NCBI RefSeq assembly: GCF_001399685.1
Contig: NZ_JTHN01000041.1
Coordinates: forward strand, 1-64,000
From: Paenibacillus sp. A3
Lineage (GTDB): Bacteria; Bacillota; Bacilli; Paenibacillales; NBRC-103111
Direction: 5' to 3'
DNA: 64,000 nucleotides
Below the pieces are notes generated by a model. The model saw nothing but the letters and a program-made list of their open reading frames with translations, was not told the origin of the DNA and searched no databases. This document shows positions 28,017-36,820 of this stretch, piece after piece (position 1 is the stretch's first letter; each line of letters starts with the position of its first letter). A program made the position numbers and the translations under genes.

Positions 28017-28880
28017 CTATATCCGATTACCGCGCAAAAAAGCCAGCATCGCCTCATCCGTCTCCTCCGCTCCCTTCCCGAGCCAAATCAAATGGCCCCA
28101 CGTATCCAACAGGCGAAGCTCCGATTGTGGAAGATGGCGATGCGCGTGAAATGCGTGCTCCAACGGGACGAGACGGTCGTTTTTGCTGTGCAGTACAAGG
28201 GCCGGACGTCGCACCTGTTCAAGCTCCGACGGGACGATGTCCCCGGTCTGGGACAAATCGATGAAAAAACCGTGACCCGAACGCTGCCGGTTGTTCATCC
28301 GACGGAACGCTTCCCAATCCCCATCGCCGGTCTTGGCGACGATTTCGCTCCGGGTCAGGGTGCTGAACGAAGGCGCCATCTGCCTGAGAAGGAAACGCGG
28401 AAACCGGTTATTCATGCGGCCAAGCAGCTTCCAGACCGCCTTTTCCGCAGGAGGGCGGAACAGCAGTCGTGCTACGCGGTATTCCTTGTCCTGCGGAGTC
28501 AGCCAAACCTTCGTGACCGCGCATTGCAGCGTGAATGTGCGGACACGGTCCGGGTACAGCGAAGCAAAGCGGATGCCGCTCGGGCCGCCGGCCGAAACGG
28601 CCAGCAGATGCACCTTGCCAAGCTGCAGCCGGTCCAGCAACGCATTGTACGCCCGGCAGGCTCGGGTCAAGCTCGATCCGAGCTCCTTGGAGGTGCCGCC
28701 GTACCCCGCACGGGACGGGGTAATCAAGCAGTGCCCCTGACGGATCAAGGCCTCGTAGCCGAATTCCTCGTAACAGTTGGAATGCCCGCCGTGCATCACA
28801 AGAATCGGCTCGCCCTCTCCTATAACCGAGTATTCCAGTAGCTGGTCTTCAAAACGGCAAATGTCCACACGCCGATTCAT
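28017..28880 (-). CDS. alpha/beta hydrolase
   Basis: 287 residues. The oxyanion segment is ILVMHGGHSN, the nucleophile elbow is AVSAGGPSG (Ser in place of the usual GxSxG start), the acid lies in HSKNDRLVPLEHA and the histidine in DTWGHLIW, giving an apparently complete catalytic triad. The start overlaps the stop of the TetR gene by four bases (ATGA) behind GAGAAGG; a longer frame upstream only reads the TetR gene out of frame. It probably hydrolyses an ester or lactone linked to the same ligand as the TetR regulator. Substrate unknown. Confidence 0.85.
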   Translation of the reverse strand: MNRRVDICRFEDQLLEYSVIGEGEPILVMHGGHSNCYEEFGYEALIRQGHCLITPSRAGYGGTSKELGSSLTRACRAYNALLDRLQLGKVHLLAVSAGGPSGIRFASLYPDRVRTFTLQCAVTKVWLTPQDKEYRVARLLFRPPAEKAVWKLLGRMNNRFPRFLLRQMAPSFSTLTRSEIVAKTGDGDWEAFRRMNNRQRSGHGFFIDLSQTGDIVPSELEQVRRPALVLHSKNDRLVPLEHAFHAHRHLPQSELRLLDTWGHLIWLGKGAEETDEAMLAFLRGNRI

Positions 28881-29497
28881 TGGCCTTCTCTCGTTCCATC
28901 GCCATCCGAAGACGTCAGTCCGTTGACGACGAAGCGGATCAGCAGCTCCACCACCCGCTCGTAGACATCCCCGAGCTCGGCTTTGTGCAGCGAGACGAAG
29001 ACGACCGCCCGAAGCAGCCCGGCCACAACCTCGTGCTCCAGAGGAAGCATAGCCCCTTGGCCCTGCCATTTCTCGAAGAGCCGCTGCGCGGCGCGGGTAT
29101 CCTCCTCCGCATGCTGCTGCAGCGTTTCCTGCGGCAGCTTCCGGACAAGCTGCTCCCATTCGTCCTGCCGGAATACCCGTTGCAGGAACGGATTCGCATC
29201 AATCGTCTCGAAGCTTGTCCGGAACAGCTCGTGGAGCAGGACTTTAGGCGGAAGCTCCGAGGACATCATATCCGCCAGCAGCCGGTCTTTGAAGCTTTCC
29301 TCCCGCTTGGCGATTTCGAAGTACAGCTCCTCTTTGGTATCAAAAAAGCTGTAGAACGAGCCCTTCGCGATGCCGCAAGCGGCCACGATATCGTCCAGGC
29401 TCGTCTTCTTCAAGCCGTACTGGACGAACAGCTCCTTTCCTTTGGACAACAAGCATTCGCGGATCGCTTCTTTTTCCTCTTTGCGAAATTTCGGCAT
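28877..29497 (-). CDS. TetR-family transcriptional repressor
   Basis: 206 residues. The N-terminal HTH has ECLLSKGKELFVQYGLKKTS then DDIVAACGIAKGSFYSFFDT, a full TetR signature; the C-terminal ligand domain is not recognisable. It lies between the two hydrolase genes, one base after the stop of the first and overlapping the second. It most likely represses this operon through the perfect dyad at 30753-30790, a self-contained regulated unit. Confidence 0.9.
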   Translation of the reverse strand: MPKFRKEEKEAIRECLLSKGKELFVQYGLKKTSLDDIVAACGIAKGSFYSFFDTKEELYFEIAKREESFKDRLLADMMSSELPPKVLLHELFRTSFETIDANPFLQRVFRQDEWEQLVRKLPQETLQQHAEEDTRAAQRLFEKWQGQGAMLPLEHEVVAGLLRAVVFVSLHKAELGDVYERVVELLIRFVVNGLTSSDGDGTREGQ

Positions 29498-29498
29498 C

Positions 29499-30731
29499 TT
29501 AGTCTTCCTCCCCCATTGATTTCAGACAGTCGTATACCGCGCGGCGCACGGCATTCTCCCGCGGATTGCGGTCCATGTAGCCGCCGATCCGGTTCAAAAC
29601 ATAGGCGTATCCAATCCCAAGATCGGGATCCGCGAAGCAAAACGAGCCTCCGGCCCCGGGGTGCCCGAACGCATGCAGGCTGCTGCCAAACATGCGTTTA
29701 GGGATCGGCTTCCACAGCCCGAGCGAGTAACCGAGGTCGACCCGGTTCACCCGGTCGAACCAGCCGGAGGCAGGCGGCTCCGCAGGCCGGCACAGCTCCT
29801 GCATCGTAGTCGGAGCCAGCCCGAGCTTCTTGCCGCCCGTGGCGAATTCGCCGTAAATCCGCGCCATAGCCCGGGCCTCCCCGATTCCGTTGCCTGATGG
29901 GAACTCGATTGACAGCATGTCCCGGTCGTTGAAGTTCGCGTTGGCCACCAGCCTTTTGCGGTCTACCATGCTGCGGGAGGTGAGCGATCTCGGATTCAAA
30001 AATCCGGCAAACAGCGCCATCGGGATTTCATGAAGATGAAACAATAAGTCTAGGGGACTATCAATTCCCCGCACCTTGGCGAGTCTCGAATCCGGCACCT
30101 CGTCCGGCAATCCAATGTAAAATTCCGCTTGCAGCGGCGCGCAGATTTCCTCCTGCAGCAGCTGCCCGAGGCTTCGCCCCCGCGGATCGGCCCGCCTCAG
30201 CAGCTCGCCGATAAACCAGCCGATCGTCCATGTATGATAGCCGTGCGCCGAGCCCGGCTCCCATTCCGGCTTCATCTCCGCCAGCCGGCCTGCGACGTTC
30301 GCCGTATCCAAATCGGCGTACCGGCGAAGCTCCAGCCCGTCCAACGCGCACAAGCCGGCCTGGTGGGACAGCAGCTGCCGGATCGTGATCCGCTCCTTCC
30401 CGTGTTTCCCGAATTCCGGCCAATATTGCGCTACCGGGTCGTCGTAACCGAACCAACCCCGCGAATGAGCCACGGCGGCACACAGCGCCGCGAATCCTTT
30501 CGTGCTGGAAAACACGGGAACCAGCGTATGCTCCTCCCACGGAATCCGCCGTGCCGGGTCCGCGTATCCTCCCCACAGGTCAACCACCTTCTCGCCTCGC
30601 CAATAGACGGCGCACGCGGCGCCGGTTTCCCCAAGCCGCTCGAAAATGCGGACAAACGCCTCTTTTACGCCCTCGAAGCCCCGCTTAACCGTTCCGCCGA
30701 CGAGGGCGGCTTTCTCTTTTGATTGTATCAT
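29499..30731 (-). CDS. beta-lactamase-fold serine hydrolase (esterase/DD-peptidase-like)
   Basis: 410 residues, family of class C beta-lactamases and EstB-type esterases. The nucleophile motif SxxK is S75-STK78 in PVFSSTKGF, the Tyr motif is probably YHT in AHGYHTWTIGW, and HPGAGGS near the C-terminus replaces the KTG triad. There is no signal peptide, so it probably acts in the cytoplasm as an esterase rather than on cell wall. First gene of the three-gene operon. RGEKVVDLWGGYADPA is a common N-terminal feature of this family. Confidence 0.87.
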   Translation of the reverse strand: MIQSKEKAALVGGTVKRGFEGVKEAFVRIFERLGETGAACAVYWRGEKVVDLWGGYADPARRIPWEEHTLVPVFSSTKGFAALCAAVAHSRGWFGYDDPVAQYWPEFGKHGKERITIRQLLSHQAGLCALDGLELRRYADLDTANVAGRLAEMKPEWEPGSAHGYHTWTIGWFIGELLRRADPRGRSLGQLLQEEICAPLQAEFYIGLPDEVPDSRLAKVRGIDSPLDLLFHLHEIPMALFAGFLNPRSLTSRSMVDRKRLVANANFNDRDMLSIEFPSGNGIGEARAMARIYGEFATGGKKLGLAPTTMQELCRPAEPPASGWFDRVNRVDLGYSLGLWKPIPKRMFGSSLHAFGHPGAGGSFCFADPDLGIGYAYVLNRIGGYMDRNPRENAVRRAVYDCLKSMGEED

Positions 30732-30752
30732 GGTGACTTCGCCTCTTATCTA

Positions 30753-30795
30753 ATTTATATGACTAAATAATAATTTATAGTCATATAAATTGCAA
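30753..30795 (-). promoter_or_regulatory. promoter buried in a perfect TetR-type operator
   Basis: Thirteen-base perfect arms ATTTATATGACTA and TAGTCATATAAAT flank 12 bases (30753-30790). On the minus strand TTGCAA (30790-30795), 17 bases and TATTAT (30767-30772) form a promoter lying within it, 22 bases before the serine hydrolase start. This arrangement fits tight autorepression by the TetR protein of the operon. Confidence 0.75.
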
Positions 30796-30796
30796 T

Positions 30797-30818
30797 AAAA
30801 AAAGCTTCTAACCGAAGC
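30797..30818 (-). terminator. minus-strand terminator hairpin
   Basis: GCTTC/GAAGC with a five-base loop followed on the minus strand by seven T. It lies between the toxin gene and the TetR-controlled promoter and would insulate that promoter. Confidence 0.6.
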
Positions 30819-30848
30819 CTATTCGACCAAGAATTTATATCTTTTATC

Positions 30849-30881
30849 AAAAAAGATGAGTCAGATCGAATGATCCAACTC
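30849..30881 (-). terminator. terminator of the holin-like toxin transcript
   Basis: A ten-pair stem with two G-U pairs (GAGTTGGATC, loop ATTC, GATCTGACTC on the minus strand) is followed by ATC and six T. It lies about 70 bases past the toxin stop, leaving the long 3' untranslated region that is usual in type I toxin genes. Confidence 0.7.
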
Positions 30882-30952
30882 ATTAATCAACTTGTAATTG
30901 GCGGATGTTTCTCAGTCAGTATGGTTTCACACCAAAACAAGAACCAAGCGGA

Positions 30953-31039
30953 TTATTTCCTCTTTTCAATATAACCCAACAATGTAATTATAAACATTCC
31001 GAACGCGAAGAGAACAGAAAGAGCCTGAAATAAATCCAT
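30953..31039 (-). CDS. putative holin-like toxin (type I, Hol-Tox-like), 28 residues
   Basis: Short gene with a near-perfect ribosome site GAAAGGAGGAGG about 9 bases before the ATG. The protein begins MDLFQALSVLFAFGMF, continues with a single hydrophobic helix and ends in YIEKRK. This layout (short polar start, xxEAL-like box, one membrane helix, charged tail) matches the small holin-like toxins of Firmicutes. Such proteins insert in the membrane and are usually held off by an antisense RNA. The antitoxin RNA would be on the plus strand across 30850-30960; I could not fix its promoter. The surrounding 30800-31325 gap is AT-rich compared with its neighbours. Confidence 0.7.
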   Translation of the reverse strand: MDLFQALSVLFAFGMFIITLLGYIEKRK

Positions 31040-31259
31040 TTAACAGCCTCCTCCTTTCGAAGAGCTGCTCCACCATCTTACAAGTTGTAATTTAAATTTA
31101 GCCCAAAATGGTTAAAATTGGTAGAACATTAAGAACTATTTTTGAACTTTTTGTTTCAACATTTTTCGCTAGCGAATGTTGGCTTGTCAGGGAATACTAG
31201 GCGCAAGCTTGACGAACCTTCGGGAATGAACGAGCTTGCAAATTCCGGGTAGTCCTACG

Positions 31260-31288
31260 TTTACTCCCGGGAAGCCGTCACGTATAAT
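31260..31288 (+). promoter_or_regulatory. promoter of the three-gene sensor operon
   Basis: TTTACT (31260-31265), 17 bases, TATAAT (31283-31288), 37 bases before the start of the binding-protein gene. It is a good SigA-type match. Confidence 0.65.
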
Positions 31289-31325
31289 GAGCCTATATTT
31301 TATCGCGGAATAAAGGAGCGTCCGC

Positions 31326-32312
31326 ATGTCAAACCGAAAATGGAACCTGGGACTTCTTCTCCTCTTTACCGTCTTTGCCTGCTTGCTGCTGCAATTTGTA
31401 TTCTCTACGCTGCGCATAAGGGAGCTGGTCCGGCCGCTTGAGTCCGGTTCTCAGGATGGAGACCGCCCCCGCCATATCGTCCTCATCCCTCAGGAGCTGG
31501 ATAATCCGTATTGGCGGTCTATCGAGCAGGGGGCGCGCGAGGCGGCCCGGCAATACGGCATGGAGCTGGACTATACCGGCCCGTTCCGCATCAACCCGGC
31601 CGAACAGTCCAGGCTGCTGGAAAAAGCGATCGCAGCCAAAGCCGATGCGATTCTGCTTCAGGGCATCGGCGACCCGCAGTACCGGGGACTGATCGACAAA
31701 GCGGCCGAGCGCGGCATTCCCGTGATCGCCGTCGATACGGACGAGCCGGAAAGCCGGCGTTTGGCTTATGTCGGCACGGACAATACCGAAGCCGGAAAAC
31801 GGATGGGCGAGCTTGTGGCGCAGGCATCGGGAGGCTCGGGAACCATCGGCGTCCTGATCGGCAGCGAAGCGCCCAACCAACGACTGCGGCTCGAAGGCTT
31901 CCGGTCGGTAATCGGCCGGTATCCGAAGCTGGAGATCGCCGAGGTCCGCTCGTCGAACATTTCGCGCCTGCAAGCGGCCGAACAAGCGGCTGCCATGCTG
32001 AGCGGGTACCCGCAGATCGGCTATCTTGCCGGATTCAGCGCCTTGGACGGCCCGGGCATGCTGGAAGCCGCGGGGCGCGTCCGGCCGCAGGGGCTGCGCA
32101 TTTTTGCGTTCGACGACCTGCCGGAAACGACAGAAGGCATCCGGCGATGTAGGCTTGCCGCTACGATCGTCCAGCAGCCGCGGCAAATGGGCTACGATGC
32201 CGTTGCGCTGCTGCACGATTATTTCCAAGGAAAAACGCCGCAGCCGCAGCACTATACCGATACGTCCGTGCTCGACCGCAGCGCCTTGGGGATCGGGGGA
32301 AGCTGCCCATGA
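31326..32312 (+). CDS. membrane-tethered periplasmic sugar-binding protein of a sensor operon
   Basis: 328 residues. An N-terminal anchor (LGLLLLFTVFACLLLQFVF) has no lipobox cysteine at the right place and probably stays uncleaved. The rest is a type 1 periplasmic binding fold (Peripla_BP_4): IVLIPQELDNPYWRSIEQGA, KADAILLQGIGDP, GIPVIAVDTDEPE, YVGTDNTEAGKRMGELV and IFAFDDLPETTEG are the hinge and sugar-contact strands. The stop overlaps the histidine kinase start (ATGA). No permease or ATPase is encoded here, so it most likely presents a sugar to the kinase as an accessory sensor. Confidence 0.85.
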   Translation: MSNRKWNLGLLLLFTVFACLLLQFVFSTLRIRELVRPLESGSQDGDRPRHIVLIPQELDNPYWRSIEQGAREAARQYGMELDYTGPFRINPAEQSRLLEKAIAAKADAILLQGIGDPQYRGLIDKAAERGIPVIAVDTDEPESRRLAYVGTDNTEAGKRMGELVAQASGGSGTIGVLIGSEAPNQRLRLEGFRSVIGRYPKLEIAEVRSSNISRLQAAEQAAAMLSGYPQIGYLAGFSALDGPGMLEAAGRVRPQGLRIFAFDDLPETTEGIRRCRLAATIVQQPRQMGYDAVALLHDYFQGKTPQPQHYTDTSVLDRSALGIGGSCP

Positions 32313-33763
32313 CGATCCGCACAAAGCTGCTGCTGTTTATTCCTCTGCTCGTGCTGCTCGTCAACTCGGTCACGTTCTTTTTATTTCAGAGCGGAAAAGT
32401 CGTGCAGCAGAGCTACGATCTGATGATGAACCGGATTCTGCTGTACAAGCAGTCCGCCCAGGCGGCGGAGGATCACCTCAAGACGCTCTATGCGTATCTG
32501 CTGAATCCGGGCGAAGACCGGAAAGCGGAGCTCGACCGGGAGCGGGCCAAGCTGCTGGAGCTGCGGGCTGCTCTTGGCGGGCAAAACGGCGCGTCTCCCC
32601 ATACGTCGGAGCTGACCGGCTACCTCCATCTGCTCGATACGCAGATGGAGCAGGCGCTCGCCACTCTGCCCGGCGCCGCCCCGGCCCGTTACGAGGAAGC
32701 GGAGACGACGACCCGCTTTATCCGCGAGGAAGAACAGCATCTCGTCGATCTGGAGCTGAGCTCGTACCAGCCGGTTTACAAGCAAATCCAGGCGGAAAAC
32801 GACCGCATGAACCGGCTAGCCGCAGCCGTATTCGTCGTCAATACGCTGCTCAGCGTCGTGGTCGCGGTCTGGATCTCCCGCAGCGTTACCGGACCAGTCA
32901 ACAGGCTGGTCGAGATGGCCGGGCAAATTTCCCGGGGGAACCTGAATCCGGAGCCTCCGCCGCTGCGTTCGGAGGACGAGCTGGGCATTTTATCCGATGC
33001 CTTCAAACGGATGCTGGCCGACCTCAAGCTGCTGATCGAGAAGGACAAGGAACGGCTGGAAATGGGCCGGCTGGTGAAAGAGCTGGAGCTTCAGGCGCTG
33101 CAAAGCCAGATTCATCCACACTTTCTTTTCAATACGCTCAATGCGCTTTCCAAGCTGGCGCTGCTGGAAGGCGCGGAGCGGACTAGCGACCTGATCGTGT
33201 CGATGTCGAACCTGCTGCGCTACAATCTGCGCAAGCTGGACCGGCCGGTGACGCTGCGTGAAGAGCTGGAGCACGTCCGGGAGTACGTGACGATCCAGCA
33301 GGCCCGCTTCCGCGACCGTTTCCGGTTCGAGACGGACATCGACGAGACCGCGCTGCAGGAGCCCGTCCCGGCGCTGACGCTTCAGCCGATCGTGGAGAAT
33401 GCGTTCGTGCACGGCATCGAACGGATGGAGCATGGCGCTGTGATCCGCCTGACGGTCCGCAGCGAGCCGGAGCACGTGCGTCTGACGGTCTCGGACAACG
33501 GCCGCGGCATGAGCGAGGACGTCCGGCAAGCCCTGCTGAGGCTTGAGGACAACATAGGCGCAAGCCCCGGGCAAGATACAGCAAAAAAGGAATCCACCGG
33601 GCTCGGAACGCGCAACGTGTTCAAGCGGCTGCAGCTGTTTTTCGGGCGCAGCGATCTGGTGGACATCGACAGTGAACCGGGGGAAGGAACGACGGTGACG
33701 ATCCGGATTCCCCGCGGAAAGGAGGGCGAGGCGGCGCATGTACCGGTTGATGATCGCAGATGA
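32309..33763 (+). CDS. sensor histidine kinase, YesM/LytS-like
   Basis: 484 residues. TM1 is at about 7-27 and TM2 at about 170-190 (AAAVFVVNTLLSVVVAVWIS), framing an extracellular helical domain of 140 residues. HAMP follows (RSVTGPVNRLVEMAGQISRG), then the His_kinase domain with LQSQIHPHFLFNTLNALSKL, in which the first His after Q-I is the phosphorylation site, then the ATPase N box ALTLQPIVENAFVHGI and G boxes VSDNGRGM and GLGTRNVFKRL. It phosphorylates the AraC response regulator encoded next, in response to the binding protein encoded before it. Confidence 0.93.
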   Translation: MTIRTKLLLFIPLLVLLVNSVTFFLFQSGKVVQQSYDLMMNRILLYKQSAQAAEDHLKTLYAYLLNPGEDRKAELDRERAKLLELRAALGGQNGASPHTSELTGYLHLLDTQMEQALATLPGAAPARYEEAETTTRFIREEEQHLVDLELSSYQPVYKQIQAENDRMNRLAAAVFVVNTLLSVVVAVWISRSVTGPVNRLVEMAGQISRGNLNPEPPPLRSEDELGILSDAFKRMLADLKLLIEKDKERLEMGRLVKELELQALQSQIHPHFLFNTLNALSKLALLEGAERTSDLIVSMSNLLRYNLRKLDRPVTLREELEHVREYVTIQQARFRDRFRFETDIDETALQEPVPALTLQPIVENAFVHGIERMEHGAVIRLTVRSEPEHVRLTVSDNGRGMSEDVRQALLRLEDNIGASPGQDTAKKESTGLGTRNVFKRLQLFFGRSDLVDIDSEPGEGTTVTIRIPRGKEGEAAHVPVDDRR

Positions 33764-35084
33764 CGAAGCGTTGGAGCGCGAAGGGCTGGAATGGATCATC
33801 CGGCGCGCGATGCCGGATACGTTCCGGGTCGTTCATGCCGAGAACGGACGGAGAGCCATTGAGCTGGCGGAGGAGCATCGTCCGCACATTATTTTGATGG
33901 ATGTCAATATGCCCGGGATTCAAGGCTTGGCCGCTTTGCGTGAAATCAAGGAGCGGCTGCCCGATGCGAAGCTGGTCGTGGTTACGGCCTACGACTATTT
34001 TGCCTATGCCAAGGAAGCCTTGTCGCTTGGCGTAAAGGAGTATATTGTCAAGCCGGCGAAGCGGGAACAAGTCGTCCGTATGCTGCAGCAGCTCGTGGAT
34101 GAACTGGAAAGGGAGAAGCGCAAGCGGGCGGAAGAATTGGAGCTCCGGGACAAAATGTCTCAGCAGCTCCCTTTGATGGAAAACGAGCTGGCCCTAATGT
34201 TCATGGTCGACCAAGTGCTGGACGCCGGCGCCGGGCAACTATCCGAATGGCTTGGCTTCCCCCTCGATCAGGGCTGCGCGATGGTCGTTGCTTTTCCGGA
34301 GCTGGCTTTCATACCAGAGAAGAAGAAAATCTACGACCTCATCCGCAGCTTTGTCAAGGCGCAGGGGGAGCCTTGCATCGTAAGTTCGCTGATCGACCGC
34401 CATATGGCGATTTTCGTGCGCAAGAAGCCGGAAGAAGCTTCGGATGCCGCATGGAAGGACAAAATCAGGCGGTGCGGAGAAAAGCTGTGCGAATTAACCC
34501 AGCGGCAGCTTGAATTGGCGGTATCGATCGGCATCGGGTCGGTCCGTAAGGAAGCAACAGGGCTGCGCACCTCGTATTTCGAGGCTGTTTTTGCCTCCAC
34601 CTATTTCGAGCAGAGCGGCAAAGTATGCCTTTTCGACGAGCTGAAAGAAGACAAGGCGGGTGTGCTCCAAGAGCCCGAAGCAAGGTCCGCCCACAGAGAA
34701 ACGGCGCGGCAGTCGTACGTAATCTCGGCGCTGCAGCGCATTCGGGAAGAGCGCGAGCGGCAGACGGTCACCGTCCTCGACAAAGCCAAAAGCTATATTC
34801 AAGAGCGGTTTGCCGAAGAGCTATCTCTGGAGGAAGTGGCGGATTACGTCCACCTGAATCCCCACTACTTCAGCAAAATTTTCAAGCAGCAGGTGGGCGA
34901 AACGTTTATCGACTTTGTCACGAACCTGCGGATCGGCAGAGCCAAGGAACTGATGGCCTCAACGGATTTAAGCCTGAAGGAAGTTTGCTTCGAGGTAGGT
35001 TATAAAGACCCGAACTACTTCAGCCGCGTATTCAAAAAAGTAACCGGCGTGACGCCGACCGACTACCGGGGCCAAACGAAATAA
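33738..35084 (+). CDS. AraC-family response regulator, YesN-like
   Basis: 448 residues. The receiver domain has the acidic pocket at Asp8/Asp9, phosphoacceptor Asp55 in ILMDVNMPG and Lys105. A middle region of about 200 residues is followed by a C-terminal AraC DNA-binding domain with two HTHs (LSLEEVADYVHLNPHYFSKI and LSLKEVCFEVGYKDPNYFSR). The start lies inside the end of the kinase gene (26-base overlap) behind AGGAGG. It probably activates the MFS sugar transporter gene downstream or a distant sugar locus. Confidence 0.93.
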   Translation: MYRLMIADDEALEREGLEWIIRRAMPDTFRVVHAENGRRAIELAEEHRPHIILMDVNMPGIQGLAALREIKERLPDAKLVVVTAYDYFAYAKEALSLGVKEYIVKPAKREQVVRMLQQLVDELEREKRKRAEELELRDKMSQQLPLMENELALMFMVDQVLDAGAGQLSEWLGFPLDQGCAMVVAFPELAFIPEKKKIYDLIRSFVKAQGEPCIVSSLIDRHMAIFVRKKPEEASDAAWKDKIRRCGEKLCELTQRQLELAVSIGIGSVRKEATGLRTSYFEAVFASTYFEQSGKVCLFDELKEDKAGVLQEPEARSAHRETARQSYVISALQRIREERERQTVTVLDKAKSYIQERFAEELSLEEVADYVHLNPHYFSKIFKQQVGETFIDFVTNLRIGRAKELMASTDLSLKEVCFEVGYKDPNYFSRVFKKVTGVTPTDYRGQTK

Positions 35085-35099
35085 ACGAATCATGCGGAT

Positions 35100-35133
35100 G
35101 TCCATGCTCTCTTAAGAAGACATGGACTTTTTT
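35100..35133 (+). terminator. rho-independent terminator of the sensor operon
   Basis: GTCCATG pairs with CATGGAC around a 14-base loop, followed by six T. It separates the sensor operon from the MFS gene, which has its own TATAAT at 35262-35267. Confidence 0.85.
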
Positions 35134-35304
35134 GCGTTCGGAGAACAAGAAAATGCTAGCCTGCGCCAGGCAGCTTAGGAAGCAAGGGATTTCCGAATTA
35201 AATGCGGAAAGAGCACAAATAAGTGCGGGTGATTGCCGGCTAGCCGCGCCGGCTCGCGTGATATAATGAACCCACTTCCGGATTCACGGAAAGGAGAATG
35301 AATC

Positions 35305-36729
35305 ATGAGCACCATTCCCACCACGCAAAATGGACAAGTCAGCATGAAGTTCGTCACGCTTGTTTCTATCGTTGCCGCTTTAGGCGGCTTATTGTTCGGC
35401 TTTGATACGGCTGTCGTATCGGGCGCAATCGGTTTTATGAAGCAGCGCTTCGATTTAAACGAACTGGAGGTCGGTTGGGCCGTCTCCAGTCTGATTATTG
35501 GGTGCATTGCCGGGGCCGCCGTTTCCGGCATGCTGAGCGACAGGTTCGGCCGAAAAAAAGTGCTGATTGCCGCAGCGGCGCTGTTCATTATCGGCTCGGC
35601 CGGCTCCGCCGTCCCGGATACGTTCACGGGCTACATTATTGCCCGGATGATCGGAGGCATCGGGATCGGCATCACCTCTACCCTATGCCCGCTGTATAAC
35701 GCGGAAATTGCTCCCGCCCGGTACCGCGGCCGTCTGGTGGCGCTGAACCAGTTTGCCACTGTGACCGGTATTTTCCTCGTTTACTTTGTCAACTCGGGCA
35801 TTGCCGGTTACAGCGACGATGCCTGGAATATCGCCACCGGCTGGCGCTGGATGTTCGGCGTCGGAGTACTTCCCGGAGCACTGTTCCTCGTGCTGCTGTT
35901 TTTCGTCCCGGAGAGCCCCCGCTGGCTGATCAAGCAGGGAAGACCGGTCGAAGCGCTGCCGATCCTGCTGAAAATTCACGGCGACGATCTGGCCCGGCAG
36001 GAAGTGCTCGACATCAAGGAATCGTTCAAGCAGGAAAACGCCTCGCTTCGCCAGTTGTTCAGCCCCGGGCTGCGCACAGCATTACTCGTCGGCGTGGTGC
36101 TGGCCGTGCTGCAGCAGGTGACGGGAATTAACGCCATCATGTATTATGCCCCGGAAATTTTCAAAGAAGCCGGTGCCGGGACGAACGCTTCGCTGGTCCA
36201 GACCATTTTGGTCGGACTGATTAACTTCCTGTTCACGATTCTGGCTCTGTGGCTGATCGATAAAGCGGGGCGCAAAGCGCTGCTGCTGGTCGGCTCGGCC
36301 TTGATGACCGTCTCTCTGCTGGTCATCGGCATTGCATTCCATAGCGGGCAGACATCGGGTCCGCTGGTGCTGGTCTTTATTTTGGTCTATGTCGCCGCCT
36401 TCGCGATCTCGCTCGGTCCGGTCGTCTGGGTGCTGCTGTCCGAAATTTTCCCGAACCGCATCCGCGGCCGGGCGACGGCGATCGCTTCCATGTCGCTCTG
36501 GGCAGCCGATTATATCGTGTCCCAGTCGTTCCCGCCGATGCTGAATACCGCGGGACCTGCGATGACCTTCTGGATTTTCGGCGTGCTGTCGCTCGTTACG
36601 TTCCTGTTCACTTGGCGCGTCGTACCCGAGACGAAAGGAAAATCGCTGGAGGAAATCGAAGCCGTCTGGTCTGCCAAAGCAAAATCCGAGCCAAGCGACC
36701 AACCGGCTCTGGCTGCAGCGGTCGATTGA
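35305..36729 (+). CDS. MFS sugar/H+ symporter (sugar porter family, XylE/IolT/AraE-like)
   Basis: 474 residues with twelve membrane segments and the sugar-porter signatures: GGLLFGFDTAVVSGAIGFMK in helix 1, DRFGRKKVLI after helix 2, ARMIGGIGIGITSTLCPLYN with AEIAPARYRGRLVALNQ, VPESPRWLIKQGR between the halves, LQQVTGINAIMYYAP in helix 7 and VPETKGKSLEEIE at the end. It imports a pentose, hexose or inositol with a proton. AAAGGAG lies seven bases before the ATG. It follows the sugar-sensing three-gene operon and is a plausible target of it. Confidence 0.93.
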   Translation: MSTIPTTQNGQVSMKFVTLVSIVAALGGLLFGFDTAVVSGAIGFMKQRFDLNELEVGWAVSSLIIGCIAGAAVSGMLSDRFGRKKVLIAAAALFIIGSAGSAVPDTFTGYIIARMIGGIGIGITSTLCPLYNAEIAPARYRGRLVALNQFATVTGIFLVYFVNSGIAGYSDDAWNIATGWRWMFGVGVLPGALFLVLLFFVPESPRWLIKQGRPVEALPILLKIHGDDLARQEVLDIKESFKQENASLRQLFSPGLRTALLVGVVLAVLQQVTGINAIMYYAPEIFKEAGAGTNASLVQTILVGLINFLFTILALWLIDKAGRKALLLVGSALMTVSLLVIGIAFHSGQTSGPLVLVFILVYVAAFAISLGPVVWVLLSEIFPNRIRGRATAIASMSLWAADYIVSQSFPPMLNTAGPAMTFWIFGVLSLVTFLFTWRVVPETKGKSLEEIEAVWSAKAKSEPSDQPALAAAVD

Positions 36730-36760
36730 ACAGGTTTTGCCAAAAAAATCACATCCTACG

Positions 36761-36797
36761 AAAAAGAGGAGCCGCTCCCCTGCGCGCTCCTCTTTTT
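36761..36797. terminator. bidirectional terminator between the MFS and thiolase genes
   Basis: AAAAAGAGGAGC and GCTCCTCTTTTT pair perfectly (12 pairs) around 13 bases, with T-runs for both convergent genes. Confidence 0.9.
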
Positions 36798-36820
36798 ACG
36801 TACAAATATCGCGTTAGCCG

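Noticed and set aside
28881-29159. N-terminal extension of the alpha/beta hydrolase
   Set aside because: It is an out-of-frame reading of the TetR gene; the ATGA overlap gives the real start.
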